12,695 nt of DNA, from assembly GCA_002340765.1 (NCBI GenBank), contig DDMS01000013.1, positions 1 to 12,695 on the forward strand. The letters are read 5' to 3'. Every line of letters begins with the position of its first letter. Within the stretch, counting starts at the first letter, position 1. The notes under the pieces are model-generated. The model was given only the letters and a program-made list of their open reading frames with translations, ran no database searches and had not been told where the DNA came from. Source of the DNA: Flavobacteriaceae bacterium UBA2540. GTDB lineage: Bacteria; Bacteroidota; Bacteroidia; Flavobacteriales; Flavobacteriaceae. Positions 6,022 through 12,695 of the stretch are shown here, piece by piece. The position numbers were made by a program, and so were the translations under genes.

Positions 6022-7284
6022 ATGGAAATCGAACTGATTATCATTATTACTTCTATATTATTGTCAGCCTTTTTCTCTGGGATGGAAATTGCTTTTGTTT
6101 CAGCAAACAAATTGCACATTGAATTAGAGAAAAAAAGAGAAGGATTGATTGCTAAAATCCTGAAAAGAATTACTCATAAATCATCAAAATTCATTACCAC
6201 AATGTTGGTGGGAAATAATATTGCATTGGTGATTTATAGTTATTATATGGGAAAATTATTGGTAAGACTTTTGCCAATAGAAAACTATAATGAATTTTCT
6301 AATTTACTGATTCAAACAGTAATATCTACAATTATAATTCTCATAACTGCTGAGTTTTTACCAAAAGCAATTTTCAGAGTTTACGCAAATGATGTATTGA
6401 AAATTTTTGCTTTTCCGGCTTATTTTTTTTATTATTTATTTCATTTTTTCTCAGCTTTCATTACCTCAATTTCTGATTTTTTTTTAAAAGTAATATTCAA
6501 AGTAATCCCAAATGAACAACAAACAGAATTTAGTAAAGAGGAACTAGGAAACTATATTAACGAGCAATTAGAAACAGGAAATGATGCCGACAAAATGGAT
6601 TCAGAAATTCAAATTTTTCAAAATGCTTTGGTTTTTCAAAATGTAAAAGCAAGAGAAGTAATGGTTCCTAGAACCGAAATTGTTGCGCTAGAAATTCATG
6701 ATAAAGTAATTAACTTGCAAAATTTATTTATAGAAACTGGTTTGTCAAAAATATTAATTTATCAAACTTCTTTAGATGATGTTGTCGGATATGTAAATGT
6801 TTTTGAACTGTTCAAAAAACCAAAAACCATCAAATCGATTTTAATTCCTCTAGAAATTGTCCCTGAATCAATGATGATTAATGATATTTTGAATACATTA
6901 ACCAAAAAGCGAAAAAGTGTTGCTGTCGTCGTTGATGAATATGGAGGAACTTCAGGAATGATCACTGTTGAAGATATTGTTGAAGAACTTTTTGGTGAAA
7001 TCGAAGATGAACATGATGTTCAAGAATTTATTGAAGAAAAATTAAGTAAAAACGAATATATTTTTTCTGCAAGATTAGAAATTGATTATTTAAATGAAGA
7101 ATATGATTTAGAGATTCCAAAATCTGAGGCATATGAAACATTGGGAGGTTTTATTATTGACCACACTGAAAATATTCCTGAAGAAAAAGAAAAAATTATT
7201 ATTGAAGAATTTGAAATAACAATTTTAAAAATGATTGGAGCAAAAATTGAAGAAGTAAAATTAAAAATAATAGACGATAATTAG
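6022..7284 (+). CDS. CNNM/CBS/CorC-family membrane protein (hemolysin-like)
   Basis: The 420-residue product has the standard architecture of this family. An N-terminal CNNM (DUF21) domain with about four hydrophobic segments spans residues 1-160 (SAFFSGMEIAFVSAN, LVGNNIALV, AEFLPKAIF). A CBS-domain pair follows at about 208-330 (REVMVPRTEI, VVDEYGGTSGMITVEDIVEE), and a CorC/HlyC domain ends the protein at about 335-415 (LGGFIID). Family members are linked to Mg2+/Co2+ transport or efflux; the name hemolysin is historical. In flavobacteria GldE, a gliding-associated protein, shares this architecture, but nothing here points to it specifically. It is the last gene of the tight cluster from coaX. 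Confidence 0.93.
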   Translation: MEIELIIIITSILLSAFFSGMEIAFVSANKLHIELEKKREGLIAKILKRITHKSSKFITTMLVGNNIALVIYSYYMGKLLVRLLPIENYNEFSNLLIQTVISTIIILITAEFLPKAIFRVYANDVLKIFAFPAYFFYYLFHFFSAFITSISDFFLKVIFKVIPNEQQTEFSKEELGNYINEQLETGNDADKMDSEIQIFQNALVFQNVKAREVMVPRTEIVALEIHDKVINLQNLFIETGLSKILIYQTSLDDVVGYVNVFELFKKPKTIKSILIPLEIVPESMMINDILNTLTKKRKSVAVVVDEYGGTSGMITVEDIVEELFGEIEDEHDVQEFIEEKLSKNEYIFSARLEIDYLNEEYDLEIPKSEAYETLGGFIIDHTENIPEEKEKIIIEEFEITILKMIGAKIEEVKLKIIDDN

Positions 7285-7349
7285 AAAAAGTTTATCAAAT
7301 ACTACCCAAAAACAAATAGTTAACCAGAGATGATTATCTGTAAAATCGG

Positions 7350-7381
7350 TTGCAATATTCAACTCAAAAATCGTATATTCG
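7350..7381 (+). promoter_or_regulatory. Candidate promoter for the parvulin-type foldase gene
   Basis: TTG (7350-7352) and TATATTCG (7374-7381, one mismatch to TAnnTTTG) are 21 bases apart, within the spacing used by Bacteroidota -33/-7 promoters. The -7 box ends 25 bases before the ATG at 7407. The 122-base gap before this gene is the largest in the cluster, which supports a separate promoter. Confidence 0.45.
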
Positions 7382-7406
7382 CCAACTGAAATTAAATTAA
7401 TGACGC

Positions 7407-9497
7407 ATGGCAGTTTTATCAAAAATTAGAGAACGCTCAATGTTCTTAATCATTATTATTGGATTGGCACTTTTTGCCTTTGTATTAGATCCTTCTACCC
7501 TAGGAGATTTTTTTAATTCAAATAAAATCAACGAAGTAGGTCAAATTAACGGAGAATCTATCACAAGACAAGAATTTATTCAAGAATTAGAAAGCTATAA
7601 ACAACAAGTTGGAAATAGTGTTCCTGAAATGCAAGCTGTAAACACAGTTTGGGAAAATATTTTAAGAAAAAAAATCTACCAAAATCAATTGAATGAAGCT
7701 GGAATTACTATTGGAGAATCAGATGTATGGAATGAATTAATTGCTATTCCTTTTGTTCAAAACAATCCTGAATATCAAAATGAAGCTGGATTATTTGACG
7801 AACAAAAGTTCAAACAATTTTTGGCAGATACCAAAGAAAATAACAAAGAATTGTGGGCTCAATGGTCTTCCTATATGGGCCAAATTAGAGATAATTTGTC
7901 AACAACAACTTATAATAATTTGATTACGGCAGGTTTAGGCGCTTCATTGAAAGAGGGTGAATCTGAATATTTGTATGAAAACACAAAGCTAAATGCAGAA
8001 TTTGTTTATTTACCATACACATCAATTTCAGATAGTTTGGTGAAAATTAAAAAATCAGAAGTTGAATCTTATATCAAAAAACATGAAGATGACTATAAAG
8101 TAGATGCTTCAAGAGATATTAATTATGTAACTTTTGAAATTTTACCGACAGTTGAAGATGAAAACGTTTTAAAAGCTGAAGTTTTTTCATTAATTGAAGA
8201 TTTTAAATTGGCAACTAATGACAATCTTTTTCTTTCAGAAAATGAATCAGATAGCAATCTAGATGCAAGTTTTTTATATAAAAATCAAGTAAGTCAAGAA
8301 GTTGCAGATAGTATTTTTTTAGGATCTAAAGGAAAAGTTGTAGGTCCTTACACAGAAAATGAATTTCTAAAAGTTTCTAAAATTACTGAAATCTCACGAA
8401 TACCCGACTCAGTAAAAGCAAGTCATATTTTAATTCCTTTCATTGGTGCTCAAAGAGTTGCTCCTGAAGTTACAAGAACTGAAGAAAGTGCTAAAAAATT
8501 AGCAGATAGCATTTTACAAGTTGTCAAAGGCAAAAGCGATAAATTTGCGATTTTAGCCAAAGAATTTTCTTCTGATAAATCAAATTCTGATAAAGGTGGA
8601 GATTTAGATTGGTTTACGTATACAAGAATGACTACTGAGTTTAGAGATTATACTTTTACAGGTAAAAAAGGTGATTTAGGTGTTGTAAAAACAGCATTTG
8701 GTTTTCACGTAATCAAGATTGATGATCAAAAAAATATTCAAAATGTTGTAAAATTAGCTACTTTCAGCAGAAAAATTATACCTTCTGAGGCAACAGAAAA
8801 TTCAATTTTCAGAAACGCTGAAGAATTTTCATTAGCAGTTTCAAAAGACAACAAATTTATGGATGTTGCAAATAAAAAGAAATTTACAGTAAAACCTGCA
8901 ATTGGAATCAAAGCTCTGGATGAAAATGTACCAGGTTTAGGAAATCAAAGACAAATAGTTACTTGGGCTTTTAATAAATATACAAAAGTTGGAGATTTTA
9001 AACGTTTTGATTTAGAAGGTCTTCATGTAGTTGTTTATTTAACTGCATCTCAAGAAAAAGGTTTAATGTCTGCTGATAAAGCAATAAACTCTGTGAGACC
9101 TATTTTGGTTAACGAGAAAAAAGCGGAGATTTTAGCTAAAAAATTGCAAGGCTCAAATTTGCAAAGTATCGCAAAATCAAATAATACAAACGTAAAGGCT
9201 GCAGAAGGAGTAACTCTAAAAAGTCCAACTCTTTCAGGAGTTGGTGTTGAGCCAAAGATTGTTGGAGCAATGTATAATGCACAGCAAAACAAAATTTATA
9301 ATTCTATAGTTGGTGATAGAGGTGTTTATGCTTTTAAAATGACTAAAAAAGAAATTCCAGTTGCTTTACCAAATTATGAAATCAATAGAAAGAGAATTTC
9401 TGACATCAGAAAAAACTCAACTTATAAAATGTATGAGGCGATTAAAAAAGCTTTAGATATTGAAGATAATAGAGCGAATGTTTATTCTGTAAATTAA
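7407..9497 (+). CDS. Membrane-anchored peptidylprolyl isomerase (PpiD/SurA-like)
   Basis: The 696-residue product has one N-terminal membrane helix (about 12-28, MFLIIIIGLALFAFVLD) and a large periplasmic part, like PpiD of E. coli. Residues 33-200 form a SurA/PpiD-type N-terminal chaperone region (GQINGESITRQEF). A parvulin domain occupies about 335-440, with ASHIL (338-342), GGDLDWF (397-403) and FGFHVIKI (431-438), all key parvulin signatures. A further ~250 residues at the C-terminus probably complete the chaperone body. It likely catalyses prolyl isomerisation and assists folding of exported and outer-membrane proteins. The start is set by the short cytoplasmic MAVLSKIRERS preceding the helix. 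It converges with rho across a shared terminator. Confidence 0.93.
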   Translation: MAVLSKIRERSMFLIIIIGLALFAFVLDPSTLGDFFNSNKINEVGQINGESITRQEFIQELESYKQQVGNSVPEMQAVNTVWENILRKKIYQNQLNEAGITIGESDVWNELIAIPFVQNNPEYQNEAGLFDEQKFKQFLADTKENNKELWAQWSSYMGQIRDNLSTTTYNNLITAGLGASLKEGESEYLYENTKLNAEFVYLPYTSISDSLVKIKKSEVESYIKKHEDDYKVDASRDINYVTFEILPTVEDENVLKAEVFSLIEDFKLATNDNLFLSENESDSNLDASFLYKNQVSQEVADSIFLGSKGKVVGPYTENEFLKVSKITEISRIPDSVKASHILIPFIGAQRVAPEVTRTEESAKKLADSILQVVKGKSDKFAILAKEFSSDKSNSDKGGDLDWFTYTRMTTEFRDYTFTGKKGDLGVVKTAFGFHVIKIDDQKNIQNVVKLATFSRKIIPSEATENSIFRNAEEFSLAVSKDNKFMDVANKKKFTVKPAIGIKALDENVPGLGNQRQIVTWAFNKYTKVGDFKRFDLEGLHVVVYLTASQEKGLMSADKAINSVRPILVNEKKAEILAKKLQGSNLQSIAKSNNTNVKAAEGVTLKSPTLSGVGVEPKIVGAMYNAQQNKIYNSIVGDRGVYAFKMTKKEIPVALPNYEINRKRISDIRKNSTYKMYEAIKKALDIEDNRANVYSVN

Positions 9498-9512
9498 TTT
9501 CCCAAACTTTTT

Positions 9513-9548
9513 AAAAAAAACGTTCAATGAAATTGAACGTTTTTTTTT
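9513..9548. terminator. Bidirectional intrinsic terminator between the foldase gene and rho
   Basis: CGTTCAAT (9521-9528), loop GAA, ATTGAACG (9532-9539) is a perfect 8-base stem flanked by eight A residues on the left and a run of T residues on the right. Each strand therefore reads as a hairpin followed by a U-tract, serving both convergent genes. Confidence 0.9.
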
Positions 9549-9566
9549 CTTTTTTGAGAAGGCTAT

Positions 9567-11432
9567 TTAACCATTCATTGAAATTAAAAACTCGTCATTA
9601 TTTTTCGAGAATTTAATTTTATCATTAATGAATTCCATAGCTTCAATTGGGTTCATATCTGCCAAATATTTTCGTAAAACCCACATTCTTTGAACTGTTT
9701 TTTCATCTAATAATAAATCATCACGTCTTGTTGAAGATTTGATCAAATCAATAGCTGGATAAATTCTTCTGTTCGAAATATTTCTATCCAATTGCAATTC
9801 CATATTTCCAGTTCCTTTAAATTCCTCGAAAATTACTTCGTCCATTTTTGAACCAGTTTCAGTAAGTGCAGTTGCAATAATTGTTAATGAACCTCCACCT
9901 TCAATGTTTCTAGCAGCACCAAAAAAACGTTTTGGTTTGTGAAGTGCATTTGCATCAATACCTCCAGATAAAATTTTTCCAGAAGCAGGTGCTACAGTAT
10001 TATAAGCTCTTGCCAAACGCGTAATAGAATCTAACAAAATTACTACATCATGACCACATTCAACCAATCTTTTTGCCTTTTCCAACACAATATTTGCAAC
10101 GCGAACGTGTTTTTCTGCAGGCTCATCAAATGTTGAGGCAACTACTTCTCCACGAACACTTCTTTGCATGTCAGTTACTTCTTCAGGTCGTTCATCAATC
10201 AATAAAACAATTTGATACACTTCAGGATGATTTGAAGCAATTGCGTTTGCAATATCTTTCAAAAGCATTGTTTTTCCTGTTTTTGGTTGTGCCACAATCA
10301 TTCCACGTTGACCTTTTCCAAGAGGAGAGAACAAATCAATGATTCTTGTCGATAATGAACTTCCTTTTTGTGCAAGATTGAATTTTTCTTGGGGAAATAA
10401 TGGCGTTAAATGTTCAAAAGAAACACGATCTCTAACAATATTCGGATTCAATCCGTTAATTTTTGAAACACGAATCAAAGGAAAATATTTTTCACCTTCT
10501 TTTGGAGGTCTCACAATTCCTTTAACAGTATCACCAGTTTTAAGTCCAAATAATTTTATTTGAGATTGAGAAACGTAGATATCATCAGGAGAAGACAAAT
10601 AATTATAATCGGAAGAACGTAAAAAACCATAACCATCAGGCATCATTTCAAGAACACCTTCACTTTCTATAATTCCGTCAAATTCAAAATCTGGATCTCT
10701 ATATCTATTGCCGTTTTTTTGAACTTTTGGAATGTTATTTTTTATGTTGTTGGGATTGTTTTCGTTTGCTTTATTTTTATTTTGTTGATTAACGTTTGAT
10801 TGCTGATTATTTTGTTGATTTTCAACAGGTTGATTTTCATCTAATTGAATGGCAATTTGTTGATTGGCAACAGGTTGATTTTTGTATTTTTGATTTGGGT
10901 TTTTCTTTGGTGCATTTTGCTGATTTCCATTCTGCTGATTTCCATTCTGCTGATTTCCATTTGGTTCAGTTAGCTTCTGCTGATTTGGATTTGGTTGAAT
11001 GGCTTTTTGTTGATTTGGATTTTGCTGATTCCCAATTTTTGGTTGATTCCTGTTTTGATTTTTAACAGGTTTTCTTTCCACATTATTTTGAGAATTATTT
11101 AATGTTTCAATTCGTTGTGAATTTTTTTCATAAGTTACTTTTTGTGCAACTTTTACAACTTCTATTTTTGACTCTTCAGCGATAACAAAGTCTTTTTTAA
11201 CTTCATTACCTGAGTTTTTTACAAGCCTTTTTCGTTTTGGTTTTTCTTCTTTCTGGGGATTGGCCTCAGTATTTTCTTGGATATCTTTAGTAGGTTTTGC
11301 TGCTTGAGTATCTAGAATTTGATATACTAAATCTAATTTTTTTAGTTGACTGATTTTAGAAAGACCAATAGATTTTGAAATTGCTTGCAAGTCAGCAAGC
11401 GTTTTTTCTTTTAGTTCAGAAATTTCGAACAT
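9567..11432 (-). CDS. rho: Transcription termination factor Rho with long N/Q-rich linker
   Basis: Rho is a hexameric RNA-dependent ATPase that terminates transcription. The 621-residue protein is about 200 longer than E. coli Rho (419). Order: Rho N-terminal helical domain (1-45), a basic and polar linker (46-245), the cold-shock-like RNA-binding domain (about 256-327, EGVLEMMPDGYGFLRS), then the ATPase. The ATPase has Walker A AQPKTGKT (381-388), DERPEEVTDMQRS (413-425) and Walker B DVVILLD (462-468), with LTETGSKMDEVIFEEFKGTG (523-542) covering the R-loop region. All catalytic motifs are present. Of residues 121-240, 63 are Asn or Gln. Long disordered Rho inserts are common in Bacteroidota, but this one is notably N/Q-rich. 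It is transcribed alone, divergent from DUF4293, with a good promoter at 11547-11576. Confidence 0.97.
   Translation of the reverse strand: MFEISELKEKTLADLQAISKSIGLSKISQLKKLDLVYQILDTQAAKPTKDIQENTEANPQKEEKPKRKRLVKNSGNEVKKDFVIAEESKIEVVKVAQKVTYEKNSQRIETLNNSQNNVERKPVKNQNRNQPKIGNQQNPNQQKAIQPNPNQQKLTEPNGNQQNGNQQNGNQQNAPKKNPNQKYKNQPVANQQIAIQLDENQPVENQQNNQQSNVNQQNKNKANENNPNNIKNNIPKVQKNGNRYRDPDFEFDGIIESEGVLEMMPDGYGFLRSSDYNYLSSPDDIYVSQSQIKLFGLKTGDTVKGIVRPPKEGEKYFPLIRVSKINGLNPNIVRDRVSFEHLTPLFPQEKFNLAQKGSSLSTRIIDLFSPLGKGQRGMIVAQPKTGKTMLLKDIANAIASNHPEVYQIVLLIDERPEEVTDMQRSVRGEVVASTFDEPAEKHVRVANIVLEKAKRLVECGHDVVILLDSITRLARAYNTVAPASGKILSGGIDANALHKPKRFFGAARNIEGGGSLTIIATALTETGSKMDEVIFEEFKGTGNMELQLDRNISNRRIYPAIDLIKSSTRRDDLLLDEKTVQRMWVLRKYLADMNPIEAMEFINDKIKFSKNNDEFLISMNG
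10911..10955 (-). repeat. 15-bp tandem repeat coding NQQN[G/A] in rho
   Basis: Three adjacent 15-base units encode NQQNG, NQQNG and NQQNA (Rho residues 160-174). The first two units are nearly identical in DNA, which points to recent slippage or duplication; the surrounding NxNQQ segments look like older, diverged copies. Unit length is a multiple of three, so gain or loss keeps the frame. Confidence 0.85.
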
Positions 11433-11499
11433 GAATGTTTTTTATTAGGTTAATATCTTGAAATTAAGATTGATTTTTGGTGTTGTTTAGGGCTTTTAA

Positions 11500-11523
11500 T
11501 ATTGTATATAGTGCTATACAATA
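11500..11523 (-). promoter_or_regulatory. Perfect dyad in the rho leader
   Basis: TATTGTATA (11500-11508) and TATACAATA (11515-11523) form a perfect 9-base inverted repeat with a 6-base spacer. It lies downstream of the predicted rho start of transcription and 68-91 bases upstream of the rho ATG. It has no U-tract, so it is not a simple terminator. It could be an RNA hairpin in the leader or a DNA operator. E. coli rho is autoregulated through its leader, so this is a candidate regulatory site. Confidence 0.4.
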
Positions 11524-11546
11524 GTCTCGTGCGGTTTCTAACGATA

Positions 11547-11576
11547 CAAATATAATCTTTTTTTTTAAATTCCAAA
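11547..11576 (-). promoter_or_regulatory. rho promoter
   Basis: On the minus strand TTTG (11576-11573) and TATATTTG (11554-11547) are separated by 18 bases, a very good match to the Bacteroidota -33/-7 promoter. The predicted start near 11540 gives a leader of about 108 bases. Confidence 0.65.
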
Positions 11577-11600
11577 TTTTACTTATTAAAAAAGAAATGT

Positions 11601-11608
11601 TATTTTTG
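11601..11608 (+). promoter_or_regulatory. -7 promoter element for the DUF4293 gene
   Basis: TATTTTTG matches TAnnTTTG and ends 16 bases before the ATG at 11625, so the transcript would have a very short leader. It lies back to back with the rho promoter. No clear -33 element is seen. Confidence 0.5.
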
Positions 11609-11624
11609 CGATACTTATAAAACA

Positions 11625-12056
11625 ATGATACAAAGAATTCAAACTATTTATTTATTACTATCCTCTATTACTTCTGGAGGATTGATTTTTATTTTTAACC
11701 TTTGGATTTCAAAAGGGGAAAAAATATTTGTCTTAGATTTATTTTCAAATAAATCAATTTCTTTACAATTGATTCCAATAATGTTTTGTATTTCATCGAT
11801 TTTAGCAATTGTAAATATTTTTATTTTCAATAATAGAAAATTGCAATTTGTTATTGGGCGAATACTTATTTTGATAAACCTTTTTTTATTAGGATTATTG
11901 ATATATCAGTCACTAATGATATCTGGAGAAATTTCGGTTTCGGAGAAAGGTATTGGGATGTTTTTACCGATTTTAGCTATTTTGCTTCTTGTTTTGGCAA
12001 ATAAAGCAATTAAAAAGGATGAAGATCTCGTAAAATCTGTGGACAGATTGCGATAA
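11625..12056 (+). CDS. DUF4293 family four-helix membrane protein
   Basis: The 143-residue product has four hydrophobic helices at about residues 7-27, 47-67, 74-96 and 110-126 and short loops. It begins MIQRIQTIYLLL and ends LANKAIKKDEDLVKSVDRLR; both segments are highly characteristic of the Bacteroidota DUF4293 family, often found next to rho as here. The family has no established function, but co-location with rho recurs across the phylum as far as I recall. It diverges from rho and ends in its own terminator, forming a single-gene unit. Confidence 0.9.
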   Translation: MIQRIQTIYLLLSSITSGGLIFIFNLWISKGEKIFVLDLFSNKSISLQLIPIMFCISSILAIVNIFIFNNRKLQFVIGRILILINLFLLGLLIYQSLMISGEISVSEKGIGMFLPILAILLLVLANKAIKKDEDLVKSVDRLR

Positions 12057-12084
12057 ACTAACAAATAGTATATTTAGTGCGATT

Positions 12085-12120
12085 AAAACCGAGAAAATTT
12101 TTCTCGGTTTTTTTTATTTT
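12085..12120 (+). terminator. Intrinsic terminator of the DUF4293 gene
   Basis: AAAACCGAGAA pairs with TTCTCGGTTTT around a short AT loop, followed by eight T residues and then ATTTT. It starts 28 bases after the DUF4293 stop codon. The 116 bases between this terminator and the transposase remnant hold no gene I can support. Confidence 0.9.
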
Positions 12121-12236
12121 CAGCAGTTTTAGGAATTTTTTTAAAAATCAAATTTTCAAAATCTTGAATATGCAAATAAAAATGGGATATTAAGTTAAGC
12201 GGCATTTTTACAAATACTCCTTTTGTTATTAAACTC

Positions 12237-12695
12237 TTAAATTGTTAAATAATTCAGTCTAGAATTATTTTTATTGCACCTAATTTCTAGGTATTCAAAT
12301 ACTTCAAGTTGCATTTGTTTCTTTGACATTCGTTTGTTTCCATAAATTAATTTTGTTTTCAATATTTTGAAAAAACTTTCAGCCACCGAATTATCCTAGC
12401 AATTACATTTTCTATTTATACTAAATTTTACATTATAAGACTCAATCATATTAGCAAATTTATAGCTTGTATATTGAATTTCTCAATCAGAATGAGATAG
12501 TAATCATTCTTTTGGGTTTTTGTTGCTTATTGCCATTTCCCATGCAATAAGGATTATTTGATCTGTACTCATTCCATAACCTAAAACTCTAACCTATAAT
12601 TTTTCGAACATATAAATCCAAAATAACGCAATTGAAAATTATTAAATCTATTGTTTTGTGGGGTAGCATCAAAATTTTAAAATTAAAATTTATAG
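12237..12695 (-). pseudogene. Decayed IS3-family transposase (OrfB, C-terminal part)
   Basis: The minus-strand translation shows the IS3-family integrase core: CVILDLYVRKIIG, LGYGMSTDQIILIAWEMA, HSD, EIQYTSYKFANMI, DNSVAESFFKILKTKLIYGN and KKQMQLEVFEYLEI. The second catalytic Asp (HSD) and the Glu (VAES) are exactly 35 residues apart, the D35E spacing of this family. In-frame stops lie at 12504-12506, 12483-12485 and 12396-12398, and another at 12589-12591. A one-base insertion near 12585 shifts the frame. Some are single-base changes from the expected residues (CGA to TGA in HSDRGSQ, TGG to TAG in CWDNS). Residues are also missing before CVILD and before the final LNYLTI. The gene runs off the right edge. 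I could not identify terminal inverted repeats. Confidence 0.88.

Noticed and set aside
10796..11065. Plus-strand open frame with repeated Asp-Phe motifs opposite the rho linker
   Set aside because: The repeats are the complement of the Asn/Gln codons of rho; there is no promoter or start signal, and rho is clearly the real gene.
12195..12205. TTAAGCGGCAT near the IS remnant, an inverted match to 1333-1343 after the DGR target
   Set aside because: An 11-base match between two places in 12.7 kb is expected by chance, and neither copy is positioned as a convincing IS end.

Overview
The window comes from an AT-rich member of the Bacteroidota, almost certainly a flavobacterium. The housekeeping genes are typical of that group: CoaX, a flavobacterial LptC lipoprotein, a DUF4293 membrane protein and a Rho with a long inserted linker. 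Several genes and the tRNA are preceded by the Bacteroidota -7 promoter element TAnnTTTG instead of an E. coli-type -10 box, and starts lack Shine-Dalgarno sequences.

Positions 1-1640 are an accessory segment. The tail of a small gene is followed by a secreted protein (150-1304) with a tail-fibre-like N-terminal half and a C-terminal DUF1566/C-type-lectin-like domain. Its last ~125 bases look like the variable region (VR) of a diversity-generating retroelement (DGR): dense NNC codons (TAC, GAC, CAC, AGC, AAC) that differ from the rest of the gene. Just downstream is the first half of an Avd-like four-helix-bundle protein, the DGR accessory factor, cut off after about 53 family residues. No reverse transcriptase or template repeat (TR) is in the window, so this is either an orphan DGR target served in trans or a decaying cassette. 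It ends against a convergent tRNA-Phe gene.

Positions 1858-9497 are a compact forward gene cluster: type III pantothenate kinase, a beta-barrel-like outer-membrane protein, a TPR protein, LptC, a 66-residue two-helix membrane protein, a CNNM/CBS/CorC transporter-like protein, and, after a small gap with its own candidate promoter, a membrane-anchored parvulin-type foldase. Most of the products act at the envelope (LPS transport, outer-membrane proteins, folding). A shared terminator separates the cluster from rho, which is read in the opposite direction.

Positions 9567-11624 hold rho, with an unusually Asn/Gln-rich linker (about half N+Q over 120 residues, including a tandem pentapeptide repeat), and its leader, which has a promoter and a perfect dyad. 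DUF4293 (11625-12056) diverges from rho and ends in a clear terminator. The right edge (12237-12695) is a decayed IS3-family transposase on the minus strand, with four in-frame stops and a frameshift, running off the window.
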